From: Bullera alba
Lineage: Eukaryota > Basidiomycota > Tremellomycetes > Tremellales > Bulleraceae
Assembly: GCA_001600095.1 (NCBI GenBank)
Contig: BCIX01000007.1
Location: 806,001-870,000 of the forward strand
Direction: 5' to 3'
Length of the DNA stretch: 64,000 nt
Shown here: in pieces, positions 57,911 through 64,000 of the stretch
Layout of the letters: each line of letters begins with the position of its first letter
Position numbering within the stretch: the stretch's first letter is position 1
Made by a program: the position numbers and the translations under genes
The notes under the pieces: generated by a model
Seen by the model: only the letters and a program-made list of their open reading frames with translations
Databases searched by the model: none
What the model was told of the DNA's origin: nothing

Positions 57911-60417
57911 ATGAGCGCAACGAACGATTTCACCCAAGGCTCCGACTTTATCTCATTCAACTTCTCCCCTCCGCCATCGCCGGGACCGTCGCGGCCTCGA
58001 TCACAATCACCCTCGCGCGGGACAAGCGGCACTTCGACGCCCAGACCCGGAAATAATGATCAAAACGGCGATTCAAAGTCGAAGGGAGGCAAGGGCAAGG
58101 GCAACGATGGCAAGAAGAAGAACGATAAGGGCAAATCCAAAGCCAATCCCGAACTCGACGCCGCGGACGAGTCTCTGCTTGCGGCGAAGAATGGCCGTAG
58201 AGATCCTGCGGCTCGACCAGGGGATAAACCCGCTCGAGGTAAGAGAGGGATCGACTCTGTTGATGGAGACGACAGGGATGGCAGGGAGGATACCGGCCCG
58301 AGAAATTTAAAAGAGGAGAGAAGGGCCAACGAGCGCGGAGCGCCTTGGGTCTATGATGTCAACTGGGAGTCGTGTCGCGATCCAGCGGAGATGTGAGTCG
58401 GCATTCACTTCAGATTCCACATGTTCCTGGATTGACTGGTGTGGTGCAGGCTCAACGAGGAGATCAGGGCGTACTACAACTACGTGGCTCCCACGAGGAT
58501 AGAGTACGAGACGAGAGCGCTGCTCATTGAAACGATCGTTCGGGCAGTCAAGGAGATATGGCCCGATGCGGATGTGACTCCATTCGGATCATGGCAAACT
58601 CAGCTATACCTTCCAACCGGGTAAGCCGATCCTCTCCACCACACAACCCCCTCGCTAACTCCTCCGCTCAGCGACATTGACCTTGTAGTCTCCACCAAGC
58701 TCTTGACCCAGAGCAACAAGCAGCGCCTACTTGCCGAACTGGCGCGAGCGATGAAAACCCGGCGAATCACCGACACGGTCGCCATTATCGGTAAAGCCAG
58801 AGTACCCATCATCAAGTTTGTCACCTACGAGGGCAAGATCAACGTCGACATTTCGCTCAACCAGACCAACGGGATCTCCGCGGGCAGAATCATCAATCGC
58901 TTTCTCACCGCTTTGCCCGGTTCGCGGCAGCTCATCGTCGTCGTCAAGGCCTTTCTCTCCCAGCGATCGATGAACGAGGTCTTCACCGGGGGTTTAGGGT
59001 CTTATGCTGTGATCTGCCTTGTTATCAGTTTTCTGCAGGTCCATCCAAAATTGAGGCGGTGCGAGCTGGATCCAGAGCAGAATCTGGGCACGCTGTTGAT
59101 CGAGTTTTTCGAGCTGTATGGCCGGAACTTCAACTATGACGCCGTGGGCGTTTCGATACGACAGGGCGGGTTCTACTTTGACAAGGATAGGCGAGGGTGG
59201 ACACGGCCCGGGCAGAGATATCTCCTGAGTCTGGAGGATCCCCAGGATGCCGGTGAGCGGATAGTTTAACTTGTTTTGGAGGTTCTGCTAACTTGGCGAG
59301 ACAACGACATCACCACGGGGTCATTCGGTATACGGCAAGTGAGGGCCACGTTCTCTGGAGCGTACGAGATGCTCCAGGCAAAATTGTTCGAGAGGGCAGA
59401 ACAGATCAGCGGGAAGAAATCGGGTCGATATACCGCCGCCTGGGATCCAGAGGAGATGAGCATCCTCACCGCCATCATGGGCGTGACCAAGGAGGTGCGC
59501 CAAACAACTTCCCCGTTTTAGGGCGATACTAACCTGGAGGTTGTTAGACGATCAAGCATCGAGCGGGACTGCGCCAGCTGCATTCGGACGAACGGCTCCA
59601 GCGGCAATTACGGATACCAAAGGGAAAAGACCCAATGACGTTCCTCTCTTATGACCAGCCAGAGGGGTATCACTCCGTCGACACCGACACTCCAGGCCCC
59701 TCCACCACCTCTAGGCGAAAGGAGGAATCGGCGCCCGCCCCTTACGACTCGAGAAGGGGCGGGGAGGGCGTACAGGCGATCATGGTGGATGACGGCGAGG
59801 TGGGCGAGATGGAATCGGATTCAGAGAGCGATGCCGAGGAGCGCATCTTGAACGGTGGCCGAGCCAATACACACTCCAACGGCACATCTTCGAAAGCTAG
59901 GGTGAAGCGAACGAAACTCGACGCAACGGTGGTCGACTCGGACGACAGCGAATATGGCCAAGCGCTCAAGCAGATCCTCGCGTCAAACGACTTGAGCGAT
60001 GCCGAGGAGGGTGAGATTGTAGAGGTCTTTCCGGATGGTGCCTCCAGGGCGCGAAATCTCAGTGTCAGCGAGGACGATGTGCCCAGTGGAACAGGCACGC
60101 TCGATGGTGAATCTCGTTACGCCCTGGGAAGGGGGAAGGCCAAAGGAAAAGCCAAAGCCAGCTTGCTCGGTGGGAATGGGAAACGCAAAGCCGACAATGG
60201 AGGTGCTCTCGCCAAACCCGCCTCATCCTCCGGCTCCGACAGCGACGACTCGAGCGACGACTCGATCGTGGCTATAGACCCGCCAGAAGATTACAAAGCC
60301 AAACCCACGCCCGAATCCAAGTCCAAAGCGAAAGCCAAGGCCAAGGCGTCGGATCGGAAAGCGTTTTGGAATGCCAAAGGCGTAGTGGCACAGGTCATCA
60401 GCAGCGACGAGGATTAG
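57911..60417 (+). CDS. TRF4: Non-canonical poly(A) polymerase, Trf4/PAPD5-like (TRAMP)
   Basis: Five exons in phase give 765 aa: 57911-58392, 58450-58620, 58672-59252, 59301-59494, 59548-60417. The nuclear enzyme adds short oligo(A) tails to aberrant RNAs for exosome decay. After a ~150-residue disordered Lys/Gly-rich N-terminus come WVYDVNWESCRDPAEMLNEE and the nucleotidyltransferase core FGSWQTQLYLPTGDIDLVVS (metal-binding DxD; intron 2 falls inside). KINVDISLNQTNGISAG carries the third Asp. The PAP-associated domain includes GGLGSYAVICLVISFLQ, NLGTLLIEFFELYG, NDITTGSFGIRQVRATFSGA. The C-terminal 250 residues are acidic, Ser/Lys-rich and disordered, longer than in yeast Trf4. Confidence 0.94.
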
Positions 60418-61728
60418 CGGATTAGGCCGCGGGGGATGTTCGATGAGCCTTTGGCCGAGACTGGCTCAAGTGTATAAGCATGCAGGATGGCTTGGCCTGC
60501 GGTAGGAGGATTGGGACTTGAGACGTCATGTCCAGTTGTAGAGCACGACACTTATGCACGGAGCAGTATTCATGGGGTCATCGATGCAGCGACATTGACG
60601 GCCTGTCAAATCCACATATCCACCTAGGCGATGAAGAAACGGGATAGGATTGCTCGATACGGATACATGGACTGAATGGAGGCCGCTTCACCTTGCGGCC
60701 CAAGCTCGATCTATACGAGTCTATCGTCTACTACAACTGGAATGCCATCGTCACCTAAGCTACCGTCAGCAACTCTTCAGCTTTCACTGCCGCGAGGCAC
60801 TGTCCCGACGAGAAGTATGACAGTAGAAGGAAGGGAGGGTGGTCAGATAAAATCCCTTAGTTATTCTCGACATTGTGACCGCGGGTCCCTATATGGAGGG
60901 ACACCGGGCTGCGTCTGAAGGAACAACTTTTTGCTCATCACGATGTGGGGTGGGGGTGGGTAGCCTGGTAGGGAGAGATTGGGGTGGTTTTTCACAATGG
61001 GAAGGGGAATGGGAGTGGGAATCCTGCGCTGTAGGATCACTCACGTGCTACGCCAGTGCGATGGGAGGCTCCTGCGAGCTGGGGGTAAAGTCTAACAGCC
61101 TACAGGAATGAGAGGGAGGTGACAGATCGAGATCTTGAGAGGTTCGAGTTGGGTTTTGGTTGGGTTCGAGCTTTGAAATTTGAGCTGGAGCATCTTCAGG
61201 CTGACCTCTGACGCCTAACGAGACTAGGTATGCTTCCGCCTCGGAAGCCTAATTCTTCCACTGGGTAAGGCTCGTCAAATGTAGTCCTTAAGCAATTAAT
61301 ATTGCAGATGGACTTTTCGAACGGCTCTAACTTTCGGAATCAAATCCTGGGCGATGAGATGAAATTGATTCCGCCTCGGTATCGGTCATGCCTGAGCGAG
61401 TCGAGCACTGTGCACACCGCGTCCAAGTTCTGTTCGACCTTGGAAGCTGCAAGGACAAGGAAAAGGTCCTAAACTGGTCTTTGCTGCGACGAAGCCGCCG
61501 ACTGCAGTACTGTGACACAGACAGCGTGCGACTCTTTAGCCCGGACCAGCTGACCGTCCCCTCACTCCCTGCAGCCGGCAAGCATCCCGGCCAAATCCCG
61601 GCTTTGGACCACCCCACTTTGTTCGCCATCATCACATGATACATCGCCGCTTACACTACGCTGATCCGTCCGCAAGCAAATCTCAAGCACTGGTCGTTTA
61701 TCTACAGGAACTCCACCCCTACACTAGG
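60418..61728. other. 1.3-kb convergent region between TRF4 and the Ki-67-like gene
   Basis: This is unusually long for a tail-to-tail interval in this window. Short open frames exist on both strands (for example 60676-60918 and 61388-61639, plus) but none joins into a spliced gene or shows a known motif. A G-rich patch (60935-61020) with gtggggtgggggtggg is present. A non-coding transcript or lost gene is possible but unsupported. Confidence 0.5.
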
Positions 61729-64000
61729 TCACCGCCTACTCCTCGTTCTCGTTGCTACCACAAGCGCGGCCTCCGCCTCCACTGCCTTCGTCGCTGTCCT
61801 CCTCGTGGGCGCCGACCTGCTCACCATCGGCACCGCAGCCACCTCCGCCTTCGCCTCCTTCACCTCTGGCACATTCTCCTGATCCACCTTCCTCCGCCTC
61901 GTCGGCATCGACGCCGACTTCACTTCCACCTCCGGTTTCCGACTTCTCGTTTTAGCGACGGTTTTCTTGGCCTTGCCTTTGTCCGCTGGCCCCTCTTCGT
62001 CGACGGTTTGATCGGTCCGCTCCCCCAAAACCGCTTTGCCGCGCGTCGGAGCGGATCGAGCTCGACTCGCTGTCGATGTCACGCCCGCTTCGACCGTCGC
62101 AGTGGCTCTGGTTGCTCTTGTGCGCGTCACCGGCTTATCAATCATCGCTTCGTCGGCCGTCGATGGAGGAGCGGGTATCGCTGCCTTTCTCGCCCGAGAG
62201 GCAGTAGCCCGCGCAGTCGTGGTGGTGGTGGACGTCGAGGCGACTTGCGTTCGAGTTCGTGTAGGAGCGGATACTGACGGCTCGGCTTTCTTGACGGCCG
62301 CTCGGGCTCGTTTGGCGGGGATGTGAGTGGGTTCCTCCACCGGTGTGATGGCTCTCCGAGTTGGTGCCGAGATGGCCTTGGTTGCCGATCGACGAGTTGG
62401 TGCACTTATCGATTTGACCGATAGTTGGACCGTCTCGATCTCCTCATCCTCCTCTTCGCTCTGCGTCTCCTCGCTCACTTCGACCTGGTCGATCGGCTCA
62501 TTCTGCTCATCTCCCTCCGTCCCTCCCACCTCCGGCTGTGGAGAAGCTACCTCGCTCTCGTACATCTCCCTTAACTCCCTTAAGCCGTCCATCCCCGGCG
62601 TGCTCATCCCCTTAGGTGCACCATAGAGCGACTTCAATCCCGTCAGATCCGGCGTCTGCGCCGTATCTGGCAATTGGTACAAATCCCGCATGCCAGAGTA
62701 CACAGGCGTCGACGTGGTCGGTACTGCGGGGTACAGCATAGACTTGACTCCAGACAGATTTGGCGTTTTGGGGGGGAGGGGGATGGAGGGGTATAGCATA
62801 CCCTTCACACCGGCGAATGAGGGGGTTGGCGGCTGTCGTCGGGGGGAGCTACTCGACAAGCTGGTATCAGAGGAAGGGGCCGTTGCTTCGTCCGCTTTCT
62901 GAGGGAGGATATCGGCCAAGTGGACCGTGCGTGCTGGTGAGCTGAATACCTCGACTTGGTCCTCTTGCTCATCCTGTCCGAACGGTTGATCCATCTCGGG
63001 CTCTTGTGCCATGTCCAGCTCGTGGTCGATCTCCAGTTCCACATCTTCGGGAAGGTCCAGGTCGACCGGCTCGGCTGACTCGGTCACTGTCGTCTCCTCC
63101 TGCGTAGCTGCCTCCAAGGGAGATCTAGCGAAATGGCTCTGGCCCTGAGGGGCAATACGCCCGGGATTGACACTGTAAAAGCCCACCGAGGTTGTCCCTC
63201 TTGCCGGAGTGGTGGGCTGTTCCGCACCGATGGTCATCCTGCGCTCGTTGTACCGCTGCTCCCGCCTCTCCACATCTAGGATACTCTTCCTCCTCAGCGC
63301 ATTCAACTTTCTTTTGATATCGCTCAACTCGTTCTTCTTCTCATGTACACTTCCGTTTGCTCCCTCCCCATCCTGTTCCTGCTCGGAGTCGGAATCGGCG
63401 GTCGGGGCCAGGACGGGGTGGGCCGGGGATTTGAATAGCGAAAATGAGGGTGTGGCTCGAGTACGATTCCTGAATCCTCCAGCTGGAGGGGCGGGCAATG
63501 CCCGAGGAGTCGCCAGCGCCGCTAGAGTCTGTTGATGCTTTTCCATCGTTTCTCTGCTCAATTGTCTCGGTGTGGCAGCCACAGTCGGCTTCGAGTCGAC
63601 TTCAACCTCGTCTTCATCCTCGACCTCCTCGACCTCGGTTGTTGAGGTGGAGGGGGCGAATGTACCGCCGACTCGGGATGGCCGGCCAAGAGCGCGAGGA
63701 GTGAATCTCACAGCTGGGGCGTGCTGGTCGGGCGTGCTGGGCCCAGGAGTGAATCTGACAGCGGGGCCGAAAGACGCTAGGGATCGTCTTGGTCCATTTG
63801 ACGGTGCTCGGCGAGAGACCTGAGGGGTGTAGAATTGTTTTGACAACTTAGGCTGAGAGAGATCATCATCAGTGATAGCTCATTCCTTCCTCGAGTTAAC
63901 CTGAGTACTCACTGCAAGATCAGGCGTTCCAGGGGCCGTAACCGCGTCCATCTCTGCATCGTCCTCCTCGTCGGAGTCTTCTCGCGGCTCCTGCTTCCCG
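61729..64000 (-). CDS. 3' part of a Ki-67-like repeat protein, continues past the right edge
   Basis: The exon 63851-61729 (about 707 codons) is preceded by an intron (about 63920-63852, GTGAGT...CTCAG). An upstream exon reads KQEPREDSDEEDDAEMDAVT and runs off the window. The visible part is disordered and basic/acidic with two PAVRFTP segments (RVxF-like PP1 docking, at the start), a coiled-coil piece ELSDIKRKLNALRRKSIL, and five spaced motifs of the form TPxhxGhKxhLYP. Examples are TPSFAGVKGMLYP, TPNLSGVKSMLYP and TPDLTGLKSLYGAP. Several SAPTRR boxes and a Lys/Arg-rich end follow. The GhKxLh-TP motif resembles the Ki-67 repeat core. A chromosome-periphery role is inferred, and an N-terminal FHA domain would be expected outside this window. 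Confidence 0.5.

Noticed and set aside
61388..61639. 83-codon plus-strand frame in the TRF4/Ki-67-like convergent region
   Set aside because: No homology-like features, no introns and an overlapping frame on the other strand. Not supported.

Overview
This window is nuclear DNA of a basidiomycete fungus, most likely a yeast-like Tremellomycete (inferred; no rRNA or other marker is present). The evidence is protein genes packed on both strands and cut by many short introns (about 35-110 nt, GTGAGT/GTAAGT donors, CTGAC/CTAAC-like branch sites). Arg codons are strongly biased to CGA in the highly expressed gene MET6. The gene set is purely eukaryotic: RAVE, TRAMP, MICOS, TBC and BAG families.

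Left part (1-19.7 kb): a PNUTS/Ppn1-like PP1-targeting subunit (+), a MIC12-like mitochondrial protein with a huge helical repeat tail (-), a very divergent histone H3-like protein that is a CENP-A candidate (-), a BAG-domain co-chaperone (-), RAV1 (+) and a TBC1D5-like Rab GAP (+). From 19.7 to 25.8 kb there is a gene-poor stretch with three tandem repeats and the relic of a Ty3/gypsy-type Gag gene.

Middle part (25.8-45 kb): a microsomal GST (MAPEG), a nitrilase, a BRCT protein, a tiny micro-exon gene resembling DUF4236, an NSRP1-like splicing regulator, and a tandem array of five small minus-strand paralogs of an unrecognised family (34.2-39.0 kb), one of them frameshifted. Then come MET6 and a RAD57-like RecA paralog.

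Right part (45-64 kb): GDP-L-fucose synthase, mitochondrial-type aminopeptidase P with micro-exons, HEM4, a senescence/spartin-type protein, a glutathionyl-hydroquinone reductase, an unknown nuclear-looking protein, TRF4, and the 3' part of a Ki-67-like repeat protein that runs off the right edge.

Most genes are housekeeping and not functionally clustered. The candidate novelties are the paralog array, the DUF4236-like microgene, the divergent H3 variant, the MIC12 repeat fusion and the Ki-67-like repeats. Splice models were built by hand from frame continuity. For most genes the exon lengths sum to a multiple of three, which supports the boundaries given. No tRNA, rRNA or CRISPR was found.
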